Positions 13,706 to 25,400 of a DNA stretch of 64,000 nt are shown piece after piece. Location of the stretch: contig CM028884.1 of NCBI GenBank assembly GCA_016801885.1, forward strand, positions 20,570,864 through 20,634,863, in the 5' to 3' direction. Both the position numbers and the translations under genes were made by a program. Numbering within the stretch: the first letter of the stretch is position 1; each line of letters starts with the position of its first letter. The stretch comes from Toxotes chatareus. Lineage: Eukaryota; Chordata; Actinopteri; Toxotidae. The notes below the pieces were generated by a model. It was not told the origin of the DNA. It ran no database searches and saw only the letters and a program-made list of their open reading frames with translations.

Positions 13706-16700
13706 CTGCACAGTTGCCAAAAGAGAAAAAGCCATCATGGTACTGGGCAGGTGTGAGTACAAAACTGAGTGGGTGTCAGACTTTCCAACTTTCAAATGCT
13801 TGTTGTAGCTGTGGATGTAGGGAAAAAACATCTTCTACATCCCCTTGTTAAGTTAACATTAGAAAATCAGCTGTATTAAAAACAAACAACATTGAGTTCT
13901 TCTTGGAAATCTGTCTTGGAAAATTCAGTTACCATGAAAGTAAATTTTATTATTCATAGCATCACCTTGCCTCATTTTTTTGGTATCATTGTGAGAATGG
14001 CAGAAGATGTGAGCTGACTACTGATTTACCTTCATTTTGCATTTGAAAGTCACAGTGATTTGTGTTATTACGACTCTGTCAGGCTGATGGAGGCGGGATT
14101 GATGGGGCCGCTGAGCTGTTCCCGAAAGCTCGTATGAGAAGAGAGGTTAGAGTCTTTTTCTCATCAACACCTATGACACTGTGATGAGTGGAGGCTTGTA
14201 GTTTTGACTGACAACTAAATGCGGAGGCCTGCCACATACTTATATTTGGATAAGAGGAAGCATGTGACTCTAATTTCAGGAAAACAGTGCAGTCCACAAA
14301 GTACTGCAAGACATGGTTATAGAGTTGTGTGATGAGACGAGATATGAAGGGAGAGGGAGGGGAGGGAAATGAGAGAGGAGTGAAAAGTTAGTGAAAGAGT
14401 GTGAAGTCAAGAAGAGAGGAGACAAAAAATAATGAAAAGGAGAGCCAGAATAGGGAGGAAGGAATATGGCATGAGCTTTTGGAAGCAGCAGTATGGTGCA
14501 TAACTTTATTAGCTTACTGGTGTAGGACAAGCCTCATTTTGCACAACAGCAGGCAGAAGTCTAGACAGAGGCAAACAAAAATATGTCCAGCAAAAACAGG
14601 AGCGGAGAATGCTCATGAAACTCTCGTGGTATCCCAGCAGAGCTTGGTTATAGCCAATTGACCCAGATGAAAAGAAGGGGTAAACAAAACCAGGTGCAGG
14701 AAAAGGTTTTGTCTGGAAGAACTAAGAAGTGATGACTGGCATAGCAGTGAATACCAGGTAGGGGAAATTGGACTTTAGCAGCATAAAAGGGAACTTGATT
14801 TGGTCCAGGTTAAAAAAAAGGGAAAAAAATTCTACAGAATAATCTACAGTATAATCACTAAAATGGCAGTTAGCCATGCTGATCAAAAGTTTTCCTAATT
14901 TTTTTTATAGAGGGGCCAACATAGCTCGGCCTTTTCAATGTCATGATATTCATCTGTTCTAGCATCTGTTCATGAACAAAATGCCAAAGAGAGAAACAAA
15001 CATTAGGACTTGTGAGGAAGACTGGTTGATAATCTGCCCTCTTTGTCTATCTCCCTCTCTGTTTTGTTTACATGGTGGATTTACGATGATGTGACCTCTA
15101 TGATTTTGGTACAGTGAGAGATAAGCCAGCTAATCAAAAGGGACAAACAGAGGTTACACCAGAAAGCAAGAATGGTCAATCATGATGCTGCCATACATTT
15201 CTACCCTTGCATCTCTTTCTTTGCCTCTCTTTCAGTCTAGTTCAGTCTTTTTGCCTGTATCACAGATCTTGGTCCCCTCTAAAGCATCAGTTGGCAGTTT
15301 ATCTAACTCCACAGCCCTCCTTCATCACAACAGACCTCCAGCTGTCATAGCAGACATCCTTCCAGCCACCACACTGTGGGGAGAAGAGGTTCAGTCCAAC
15401 AGAGTTGCTCAGTTCATCTCCGACACATAAAGCCCTCCTAGGATGTAGGAGGCAGGAGCAAAGGGAGCTTTTCCCCTCTCCTGTGGTTCACAGTGTGCAA
15501 AGTTAGTTATTATCTGTAGGAGAAGGTGAGGGAGCACCTTAAGAGCCAATGAGGTACCGAATGCATCTCTTTCTTCATTTGCCTTGCACCTACAGTGTTT
15601 CTCCCTCTATGTGCTTCCCTTTCACCTTTCCTCTCCCCATGCCTTCCTCTCTGCTCCTGTTGCACACAGCTGACACCAACACAGGTAAATCTGACTAATG
15701 TGACAAATAAACTCTTCTAATCTCAACAAATCGGCCGTTGCTTTCTCCTGTGCATTCATCTGTGTTAAATCAAAGGTTTTATGCAAATAAAGGTTTTTAC
15801 AGGGTCTTACTTTTCATCCTAATAAGCAGCTATATCAGGTTGTAAGCTGGACAGCTTTGAACTTAGTATGTAAACAAGTGTCAGGCTTCATGCTGAAATG
15901 CAAACCTCCCCAACATTTACCTGTCAAAAGCATACTTTTTTTTTCAAAATTACACCTTTTCTAACGAAGCAGCATCTCCTGCAGAGAGGCTTAAGTTTTT
16001 AATCAGGTGTGTCTGGTGTGTGATTCACCTGCTCTACTACTGCTCTAAAACTGCTGTGACCTTAAAGAGCTTAGCACGACATCCTCACTTCCACTGCAGA
16101 GCCTTACTGTATATGCAAAACCTTATGCTGTCAGCTGTGCAAACAAGATAAATAATGTTACTAAATGCAGCAATTCCACAAGTGAAGATGTCAGATTTGT
16201 AAGTCTGTGCAGTCTGGTCAAACATATTCCAACTTATATCTCCAAATAAGCTTCATAACACCCTATTTTTCCATTTCTCCATCTCCTGCCTGGGGGGAAG
16301 TACATTACTGGGTTTTTTATTGGCATGGCAGTAAAAACATTTAAACATTAACAATAATACATCAGAATATATGGAGCCTGTCAGGGTTGTATGCTGTGTA
16401 CAGCTGGGAAGCACATTGCTAAAGCACAGCTGTCTTGTAAGCGAGGGTAGGTTCATTGCAGCAGAAAGACAAAGCGTCACCCTGCAGTATTTATGAACAA
16501 TTTTTAGAGGGGTGGTGCTGAGTGCTCTCCTTTGTACTCGCCAGTCTACATATCCTGGCCTACATAACCTATGTGTGACAACAAGCAGTCGTCTGTTGAG
16601 TGCTGTCTGCTCTCCAAGGGAAAGTCTTGTTTTCCTCACACATTGGCAGAACATCGCACTCAGTTTAATGTGCCAAACAATTGATTCATTGGAAAACAGG

Positions 16701-16910
16701 TGCACAGTGAAAGCTGCAACTCATGTCAGTTTACCGAAATCACAAATAAACATATTTTCCCACCTTTTCCAATTGCTAGCCATGCAGATAGTTGTGGATG
16801 CATTTGCCAAGGTTTTTAGATCTGTGCCAGTGAGAATTATGCTGCTGTTCTAATACAGTGGAGGTGAATGGAATTTTGTTGTGCTCAAAACATTGAGAAT
16901 TACTATATAA
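13706..16910. other. Non-coding DNA left of the repeat complex
   Basis: No supported gene. A purine-rich stretch lies at about 14,335-14,465. Overlapping open frames on opposite strands near 16,250-16,850 show no recognisable domain. Confidence 0.5.
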
Positions 16911-17150
16911 AAATTAAAGCTGCAAGCAGCAATGGGCGGGCGCTTGCACCCCTTGCGAGCTGCGGGAGTCGCAGCCAGCACAGCCACGAACAAGAGTCCT
17001 CCTATGCCCTCTCCTCTCTCCTGCTCTTCTCCCTAGAGAAGCACAGCAGTATACAGCAACAGAAAAGACATGACCCCATCCCAGCAGGGGGTGCTATGAG
17101 TGTATCATCATATGAGCATATAAATGAGTTGAGAGTGTGAAGGTCATCCT
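16911..17150 (+). repeat. 5' part of a dispersed teleost element
   Basis: The block starts with ATTAAAGCTGCAAGCAGC and continues through a GC-rich stretch, CCTCTCCTCTCTCCTGCTC, CAGTATACAGCAACAGAAAAG, a GGGGGTGCTATG motif and GTGTGAAGGTCATCCTGA. From about 17,010 on it matches 38,049-38,195 in the same orientation. The opening is familiar to me as the start of a common dispersed repeat of percomorph genomes; I cannot name the family with certainty. The match ends at about 17,150, where other sequence follows. Confidence 0.7.
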
Positions 17151-17880
17151 GATTATCTGTGCAGAGCAAACATGTAATCTGATTTAATGGATAGTGTATT
17201 ATTTGTAAATTACTTTAGTGTTGTTTAGAGTTTGTGTAGACATTTCAATGGTGTTATTTTCAGCCACATATGTTAAGAATACCAGGATGTCCTTGGTTAA
17301 ATATATCCTGGTATTTGTGGATATATATATATGAAAACATTAACTAATGGACATTTGTACTTTGAGTGAGTTGCGTTTATGTGACTACGTGTAATGTGGT
17401 TACAAAAAAGTTGCACATGTTAAGAAAAAGTATCATGAATGGAGCCTGTAGTTAAAAGTTAGACATTGTTTTTCCAAGCATTGTGTTATTTGTATTTTAA
17501 CCATACACATTTCATGATTAAATGTAGGGAGGTGGGACTTTAGTTGAGTGGGACTAGTTGTTTGGTTCAGTGGTGTCTTACGATTGATGAATTATGTCGG
17601 TGGCCACACCCCCTCTTGTTTTGGGAATTCTGCCAAAGTGTGAATTAAACAGCAAGGTGAATTTAGGTAGACATTTTTGCCCTGTGGATGATTTGGTAAT
17701 AGTTAAAGCTTTGTATCATTTGTATAGTGTGTTGGTTTTTGGTTAGATGGGGTTTATTTTGGCAGTACAAATGTTGATCTGCATTGTAAGATGAATTATC
17801 TGTGCAGATAAAACATGTAATTTGGTTTGATGGACAGTGTGTTATTTGTAAATCACCTTGAGGTTGAGAATGTTTTAGTG
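17149..17880 (+). repeat. Region bounded by two degenerate direct repeats
   Basis: A module of about 65-70 bp occurs at 17,150-17,215 and again at 17,794-17,860. It is recognisable by ATTATCTGTGCAGA, AAACATGTAAT, ATGGA(T/C)AGTGT and TTATTTGTAAAT. The copies lie ~644 bp apart and differ at several positions. The DNA between them has no ORF of note. It contains a short inverted pair around ACCAGGAT and ATCCTGGT near 17,281 and 17,307. It may be an old tandem duplication or the ends of an inserted element inside the larger dispersed repeat. Confidence 0.55.
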
Positions 17881-17921
17881 ATTAAAAGCAATTTTACAAT
17901 GGTTGTGGCTTGTTGATGTAC

Positions 17922-17956
17922 ACAGGTGTTATTAAAACACATTTAATAACACCTGT
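17922..17956. repeat. Perfect 15-bp inverted repeat, 5-nt loop
   Basis: ACAGGTGTTATTAAA at 17,922-17,936 pairs exactly with 17,942-17,956 across the loop ACACA. It lies just right of the duplicated module at 17,794-17,860 and could mark a hairpin end of an inserted element. Confidence 0.85.
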
Positions 17957-18869
17957 AAATTTTCTGAACTTATATTTTTATATGTACTGTGTTTTTATTG
18001 CTGGAGCACAACAGAGCTCTGGTGCATCTTCTACATTTCTACTGTGTTTGTATGCTCTTTACATGTTCAAATCCTTTGCTTTCTCTACTTTTTCAACAAT
18101 TAAGAACTATTTCAAATCATATACAGTCATGTACATCACCACTTACCCACAGACGTAACGCAAAAATACATAGATGTACATATAGATGTCATAAATCCAT
18201 GCTTTGATTCTATAGCAGTAATACCTACATATATGTAATATACATTATTCAAAGTAAGTTTTTTTTTCCTTCATTACAACAGCATTTCCACGAATGCCAT
18301 ATCTCATTCTAACCAGATATGTTGATAACACAATATATAAGAAATGCTGTTGAAATATAGGTTTTGCTTTACCTTTACATCACTCCAAAAAGCAAAAGGC
18401 ACTGGTTATGGTACACCTAGTACGCTAGGGTGGGGTTCAATTCCCTGCAGTGCCCTGCTAATAGATTGATGATGTAAGATCCACACAAAATCCTTAATCT
18501 ACACAGCTTGTCATGACAACTCTGTGTTAACACATCCATGTAGAATGTATGTATTTCCATTATATAGCTCACATGGCACAGTGACATAAACAGACATTTA
18601 TGGCTCCAAGTAAAAGGAGCTCAACTGCACCAATGCCTCCACTATCTTCTCTTCTTTCCAACAGCACTAATCTCATCTGGTCTCCAGATATACAGAGACA
18701 TACACCTGTACAAAAGACGTCTTCTCCTCCTGTAGGTGCTGTATGTGTGTAGGATAATATGAGCAGGTCACTGTGTTCTCTTTTGTATGCTGATCAGTTT
18801 CTCCCTCTTCATCTGGTCTGCTTTCCAGTGAACTACATGAAAAATACACATATTTCCTTATTCCCAGTA
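17957..18869. other. Non-coding DNA inside the repeat complex
   Basis: Contains the tRNA-like fold and an imperfect long-loop inverted repeat (CAACAGCATTT at 18,277 with AAATGCTGTTG at 18,342). No coding sequence is supported. It separates the two left-hand pieces of the dispersed element and may be a later insertion. Confidence 0.45.
18398..18454 (+). other. tRNA-like fold lacking a D arm
   Basis: GGCACTG (18,398-18,404) pairs perfectly with CAGTGCC (18,448-18,454) as a 7-bp acceptor stem. Immediately inside is a 5-bp T-stem (TGGGG with CCCTG, two wobble pairs) and a 7-nt loop TTCAATT, so the sequence contains a good B box, GGTTCAATTCC. CCTAG and CTAGG form an anticodon-like stem with a 4-nt loop. 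Only 26 nt separate acceptor and T arm, too few for a D arm. It is probably a tRNA pseudogene or SINE head with a deletion, not a working tRNA. Confidence 0.35.
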
Positions 18870-19441
18870 GTTGGCGCTATTTGTGTATCATATCAGTACA
18901 TCAATCTGTTCTGAATCAAATGATCAACATGACTGTAAAGTTTGATCCACATTGGATGAAGTATGTGGGAGATACAAGCACAAATACATCCATTTCCTGT
19001 GTGTTGGCAAAGGGTCAAATTTGTGGCGGTGCCACAGCCAGACTGTGTAACCCAGACCAAAGCTTTTCACAACTTTTAGTCATGAAAGCCTTAAGAGCAA
19101 ACAGAGCAATTTTCACCATGATTGAACCATTCTCCAAGGACAACTTCATTAAAGTACAAGCTATGCGAAACACAGAATGGTGGCATTTTTCCAAAATGGT
19201 GGACTTCCTGTAGTCCGTAGAACTTTCCTCCAAAAGACTTTGGAGGACGTGGTGCATCTGTGTACCGAATTTCAAGTCCAAGGGTCATACTTGGAAAACT
19301 TTCGCACTCTAGGGGGCGCTACAGAGCTGTTAGGCCATGCTCGGTCGCACGAAAAAGTGTCAAACAAGAACTTTCGTCGGGGGAAAATTTTGGGGAAAGT
19401 TTGGTGAATTTATGAGCACGTTCAGGGGGTCAAAGTAGCCG
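18870..19441 (+). repeat. Dispersed element body, left flank of the array
   Basis: From GACTGTAAAGTTTGATCCAC (about 18,931) the sequence matches 38,192-38,510 right of the array. Shared landmarks are TGGATGAAGTATGTGGGAGA, CATCCATTTCCTGTGTGTTGG, GTGCATCTGTGT, CACTCTAGGGG, GTCAAACAAGA, TTTCGTCGGGG and TTCAGGGGGTCAAA. The left copy has about 190 bp (around 19,020-19,220) that the right copy lacks. It ends in AGTAGCCG at 19,441, where the array begins at once, while the right copy runs on to its own 3' end. Confidence 0.8.
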
Positions 19442-22400
19442 AAAAAAAATGGTCATAGTATGGTAAGGCGTCAAAATCTGCCAAAAAAAGTCAAATTTTT
19501 TTTTTGCCTCAAAATGTCATAAAAATGGTCATAGTATAGTAAGGCGTCAAAATCAGCCAAAAAAAGTCAATTTTTTTTTTAGCCTCAAAATGTCAGAAAA
19601 ATGGTCATAGTATATTAAGGCGTCAAAATCGGCCAAAAAAAGTCATTTTTTAGAACGGCCTCAAAATGTCATAAAAATGGTCATAGTATAGTAAGGCGTC
19701 AAAATCGGCAAAAAAAGTCAATTTTTTTTAGCCTCAAAATGTCATAAAAATGGTCATAGTATAGTAAGGCGTCAAAATCGGCCACAAAAAGTCAAAAAAA
19801 ATTTTAGCCTCAAAATGTCATAAAAAAGGTCATAGTATAGTAAGGGGTCAAAATCGGCCACAAAAAGTCAAAAAAAAATTTTGCCTAAAAATGTCATAAA
19901 AAAGGTCATATTAAAGTCGTCAAAATCGGCCAAAAAAAGTCAAATTTTTTTTTAGCCTCAAAATGTCATAAAAATGGTCATAGTATAGTAAAGCGTCAAA
20001 ATCGGCCAAAAAAGTCATTTTTTAGAACGGCCTCAAAATGTCATAAAAATGGTCATAGTATAGTAAGGCGTCAAAATCGGCCAAAAAAAGTCACATTTTT
20101 TTTTTTTAGCCTCAAAATGTCATAAAAATGGTCATAGTATAGTAAGGCGTCAAAATCGGCCAAAAAAAGTCACATTTTTTTTTCAAAATCAAAAATGTCA
20201 TAAAATGGTCATAGTATACTAAATGTCAAAAATCGGCCAAAAAAAAAAATCGTCAAAAAGTTTTTTTTTTGCCTCAAAATGTCATAAAAATGGTCATAGT
20301 ATAGTAAAAGGCGTCAAAATTGGCCAAAAAAGTCAAATTTTTTTTAGCCTCAAAATGTCATAAAATGGTCATAGTATAGTAAGGCGTCAAAATCGGCCAA
20401 AAAAAGTCAAATTTTTTTTTTTCCTCAAAATGTCATAAAAATGGTCATAGTATAGTAAGGCGTCAAAATCGGCCAAAAAAAGTCAAATTTTTTTTTTACC
20501 TCAAAGTGTCATAAAAATGGTCATAGTATAGTAAGGCGTCAAAATCGGCCAAAAAAAGGTCAAAAAATTTTTAACCTCAAAATGTCATAAAAATGGTCAT
20601 AGTATAGTAAGGCGTCAAAATTGGCCAAAAAAAGTCACATTTTTTTTTAGCCTCAAAATGTGATAAAAATGGTCATAGTATAGTAAGGCGTCAAAATCGG
20701 CCAAAAAAAGTCATTTTTTAGAACGGCCTCAAAATGTCATAAAAATGGTCATAGTATAGTAAGGCGTCAAAATCGGCCAAAAAAAGTCACTTTTTTTTTT
20801 GCCTCAAAATGTCATAAAAATGGTCATAGTATAGTAAGGCGTCAAAATCGGCCAAAAAAAGTCACATTTTTTTTTAGCCTCAAAAATTCATAAAAATGGT
20901 CATAGTATACTAAGGCGTCAAAATCGGCCAAAAAAAGTCAATTTTTTTTTTTTGCCTCAAAATGTCATAAAAATGGTCATAGTATAGTAAGGCGTCAAAA
21001 TTGGCCAAAAAAAGTCAAAATTTTTTTAGCCTCAAAATGTCATAAAAATGGTCATAGTATAGTAAGGCGTCAAAATCGGCCAAAAAAAGTCAAATTTTTT
21101 TTTTTAGCCTCAAAATGTGATAAAAATGGTCATAGTACAGTAAGGCGTCAAAATCGGCCAAAAAAAGTCATTTTTTAGAACGGCCTCAAAATGTCATAAA
21201 ATGGTCATAGTATAGTAAAGGCGTCAAAATCGGCCAAAAAAGTCAATTTTTTTTTTTTTAGCCTCAAAATGTCATAAAAATGGTCATAGTATAGTAAGAG
21301 CGTCAAAATCGGCCAAAAAAGTCACATTTTTTTTTTTTGCCTCAAAATGTCATAAAAATGGTCATAGTATAGTAAAGGCGTCAAAATCGGCCAAAAAAAG
21401 TCAAATTTTTTTTTTCTCAAAATAAAATGTCATAATTTTTTTTTGGCCAAAAAAGTCAAAATTTTTTTACATAAAAAAATGGTCATAGTATAGTAGTAAA
21501 GCGTCAAAATCGGCCAAAAAAAGTCAAAAAAAATTTTAGCCTCAAAATGTCATAAAAATGGTCATAGTATAGTAAGGCGTCAAAATTGGCCAAAGAAAGT
21601 CACATTTTTTTTTAGCCTCAAAATGTGATAAAAATGGCCATAGTACAGTAAGGCATCAAAATCGGCCAAAAAAAGTCACTTTTTTTTTTTTGCCTCAAAA
21701 TGTCATAAAAATGGTCATAGTATAGTAAGGCGTCAAAATCGGCCAAAAAAAGTCAAAAAATTTTTTAGCCTCAAAATGTCATAAAAATGGTCATAGTATA
21801 GTAAAGCGTCAAAATCGGCCAAAAAAAGTCATTTTTTAGAACGGCCTCAAAATGTCATAAAAATGGTCATAGTATACTAAGGCGTCAAAATCGGCCAAAA
21901 AAAGTCAATTTTTTTTTTTTCCTCAAAATGTCATAAAAATGGTCATAGTATAGTAAGGCGTCAAAATTGGCCAAAAAAAAATGGTTTTTTTTTCAAAATG
22001 TCATAAAATGGTCATAGTATAGTAAGGCGTCAAAATCGGCCAAAAAAAGTCAAATTTTTTTTTTTCCTCAAAATGTCATAAAAATGGTCAAAGTATAGTA
22101 AGGCGTCAAAATCGGCCAAAAAAAGTCAAAAAAATTTTAAACCTCAAAATGTCATAAAAATGGTCATAGTATAGTAAGGCGTCAAAATTGGCCAAAGAAA
22201 GTCACGTTTTTTTTTAGCCTCAAAATGTGATAAAAATGGTCATAGTACAGTAAGGCGTCAAAATCGGCCAAAAAAAGTCATTTTTTAGAACAGCCTCAAA
22301 ATGTCATACAAATGGTCATAGTATAGTAAGGTCAAAATCGCCAAAAAAAGTCATTCATAGTATAGTCAAAAATGTCATAAAAATGGTCATAAAGTAAGGC

Positions 22401-25400
22401 CAAAATCGCCAAAAAGTCATTTTTTTTTACAGCCTCAAAATGTCATAAAAATGGTCATAGTATAGTAAAATCGGCCAAAATCAAAATTTTTTAAAAAAAT
22501 CCATTTTTTTTTTTGCCTCAAAAATGTCATAAAAATGGTCATAGTATAGTAAGGCGTCAAAATCGGCCAAAAAAAAAAAGTCACATTTTTTTTATTAGTA
22601 GCCTCAAAATGTCATAAAAATGGTCATAGTATAGTAAAGGCGTCAAAATCGGCCAAAAAAAGTCATTTTTTTTTTTGGCTCAAAATGTCATATAAAATGG
22701 TCATAGTATAGTAAAGTAAGAGGCGTCAAAATCGGCCAAAAAAAGTCAAAATTTTTTTTGCCTCAAAATGTCATAAAAATGGTCATAGTATAGTAAAAAA
22801 ATCGTCAAAATCGGCCAAAAAAAAATCAAATTTTTTTAGCCTCAAAATGTCATAAAAATGGTCATAGTATAGTAAAATGCATCAAAATCGGCCAAAAAAG
22901 TCATTTTTAAAAAGTCAAATTTTTTAGCTCAAAATGTCATAAAAATGGTCATAGTATAGTAAAGGCGTCAAAATCGGCCAAAAAAAAAGTCAAATTTTTT
23001 TTTTTGCCTCAAAATGTCATAAAATGGTCATAGTATAGTAAGGCGTCAAAATCGGCCAAAAAAGTCAAATTTTTTTAGCCTCAAAATGTCATAAAAATGG
23101 TCATAGTATAGTAAAATCGCCAGCGTCAAAATCGGCCAAAAAAGTCAAATTTTTTTTTTTTTGCCTCAAAATGTCATAAAAATGTCATAGTATAGTAAAG
23201 GCGTCAAAATCGGCCAAAAAAAGTCAAAAAAAAATGCCAAAAATGTCATAAAATGGTCATAGTATAGTAAGGCGTCAAAATCGGCCAAAAAAAGTCAAAA
23301 AAAATTTTTTTGCCTCAAAATGTCATAAAATGGTCATAGTATAGTAAAGGCGTCAAAATCGGCCAAAAAAAAGTCAAATTTTTTTTTGCCTCAAAATGTC
23401 ATAAAATGGTCATAGTATAGTAAAGGCGTCAAAATCGGCCAAAAAAGTCAAATTTTTTTTTTTTTAGCCTCAAAATGTCATAAAAATGGTCATAGTATAG
23501 TAAGGCGTCAAAATCGGCCAAAAAAAAGTCAAAAAATTTTTTTAGCCTCAAAATGTCATAAAAATGGTCATAGTATAGTAAGGCGTCAAAATCGGCCAAA
23601 AAAAGTCAAATTTTTTTTGCCTCAAAATGTCATAAAAATGGTCATAGTATAGTAAGGCGTCAAAATCGGCCAAAAAAAACATTTTTTAGTCAAAATGTCA
23701 TAAAAATGTCATAGTATAGTAAAGGCGTCAAAATCGGCCAAAAAAGTCAAATCAAAAAAAATAAAAATGGTCATAGTATAGTAAAGGCGTCAAAATCGGC
23801 CAAAAAAGTCAAATTTTTTTTTCCTCAAAATGTCATAAAATGGTCATAGTATAGTATTTCAAAATCGGCCAAAAAAAGTCATTTTTTTTTTTTAGCCTCA
23901 AAATGTCATAAAAAATGGTCATAGTATAGTAAAGGCGTCAAAATCGGCAAAAAAGTCATTTTTTTTTTTACCTCAAAATGTCATAAAATGGTCATAGTAT
24001 AGTAAGTAAAGCGTCAAAATCGGCCAAAAAAAAGTCAAAAAATTTTAGCCTCAAAATGTCATAAAAATGGTCATAGTATAGTAAAGCGTCAAAATCGGCC
24101 AAAAAAAGTCAAAAAAGAACGGCCTCAAAATGTCATAAAAATGGTCATAGTATAGTAAAAGCGTCAAAAAAAAGTCAAAAATTTTTTAGCAAAAAAAATG
24201 GTCAAAAAAAAATCAAAATCCAAAAAAAGTTTTTTTTCAAAATGTCATAAAAATGGTCATAGTATAGTAAAGGCGTCAAAATCGGCCAAAAAAAAAGTCA
24301 AAAAATTTTTTTTTAGCTCAAAATGTCATAAAAATGGTCATAGTATAGTAAAATCGTCAAAAAAGCCAAAAAAAAAAAGCCTCAAAAAATAAAATTTCAT
24401 AGCCTCAAAATGTCATAAAAATGGTCATAGTATAGTAAAAAAGTCAAAAATCGGCCAAAAAAAGTCAAATTTTTTTTTTGCCTCAAAATGTCATAAAAAT
24501 GGTCATAGTATAGTAAGGCGTCAAAATCGGCCAAAAAAAATTCAAAAAATTTTTTTGCCTCAAAATGTCATAAAAATGGTCATAGTATAGTAGTAGTCAA
24601 GCGTCAAAATCGGCCAAAAAAAGTCAAAAAAATTTTTTAGCCTCAAAATGTCATAAAAATGGTCATAGTATAGTAAGGCGTCAAAATCGGCCAAAAAAAG
24701 TCAAAAAAATTTTTTGCCTCAAAATGTCATAAAAATGGTCATAGTATAGTAAGGCGTCAAAATCGGCCAAAAAAAGTCAAAAAAAAACGGCCTCAAAATG
24801 TCATAAAAATGGTCATAGTATAGTAAGGTCAAAATCGGCCAAAAAAGTCAAAAAAAAAAATTTTTAGCCTCAAAATGTCATAAAAATGGTCATAGTATAG
24901 TAAAGCAGTCAAAATCGGCCAAAAAAGTCAAATTTTTTTTTGCCTCAAAATGTCATAAAAATGGTCATAGTATAGTAAAGGCGTCAAAATCGGCCAAAAA
25001 AAAATCAAAAAAAAGAAACGGCCTCAAAATGTCATAAAAATGGTCATAGTATAGTAAAGCGCGTCAAAATCGGCCAAAAAAAGTCAAAAAATTTTTTAGC
25101 CTCAAAATGTCATAAAAATGGTCATAGTATAGTAAGGCGTCAAAATCGGCCAAAAAAAAAAGTCAAAAAAATTTTTAGCCTCAAAATGTCATAAAAATGG
25201 TCATAGTATAGTAAAGGCGTCAAAATCGGCCAAAAAAAGTCAAAAAAATTTTTTTTGCCTCAAAATGTCATAAAATGGTCATAGTATAGTAAAGGCGTCA
25301 AAATCGGCCAAAAAAAGTCAAAAAAAATTTTTTTGCCTCAAAATGTCATAAAAATGGTCATAGTATAGTAAAGGCGTCAAAATCGGCCAAAAAAAAAGTC

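Noticed and set aside
16253..16853. Overlapping open frames on both strands (150 and 113 residues)
   Set aside because: Opposite-strand frames of similar length with no recognisable domain or splice signals; chance is the simpler explanation.
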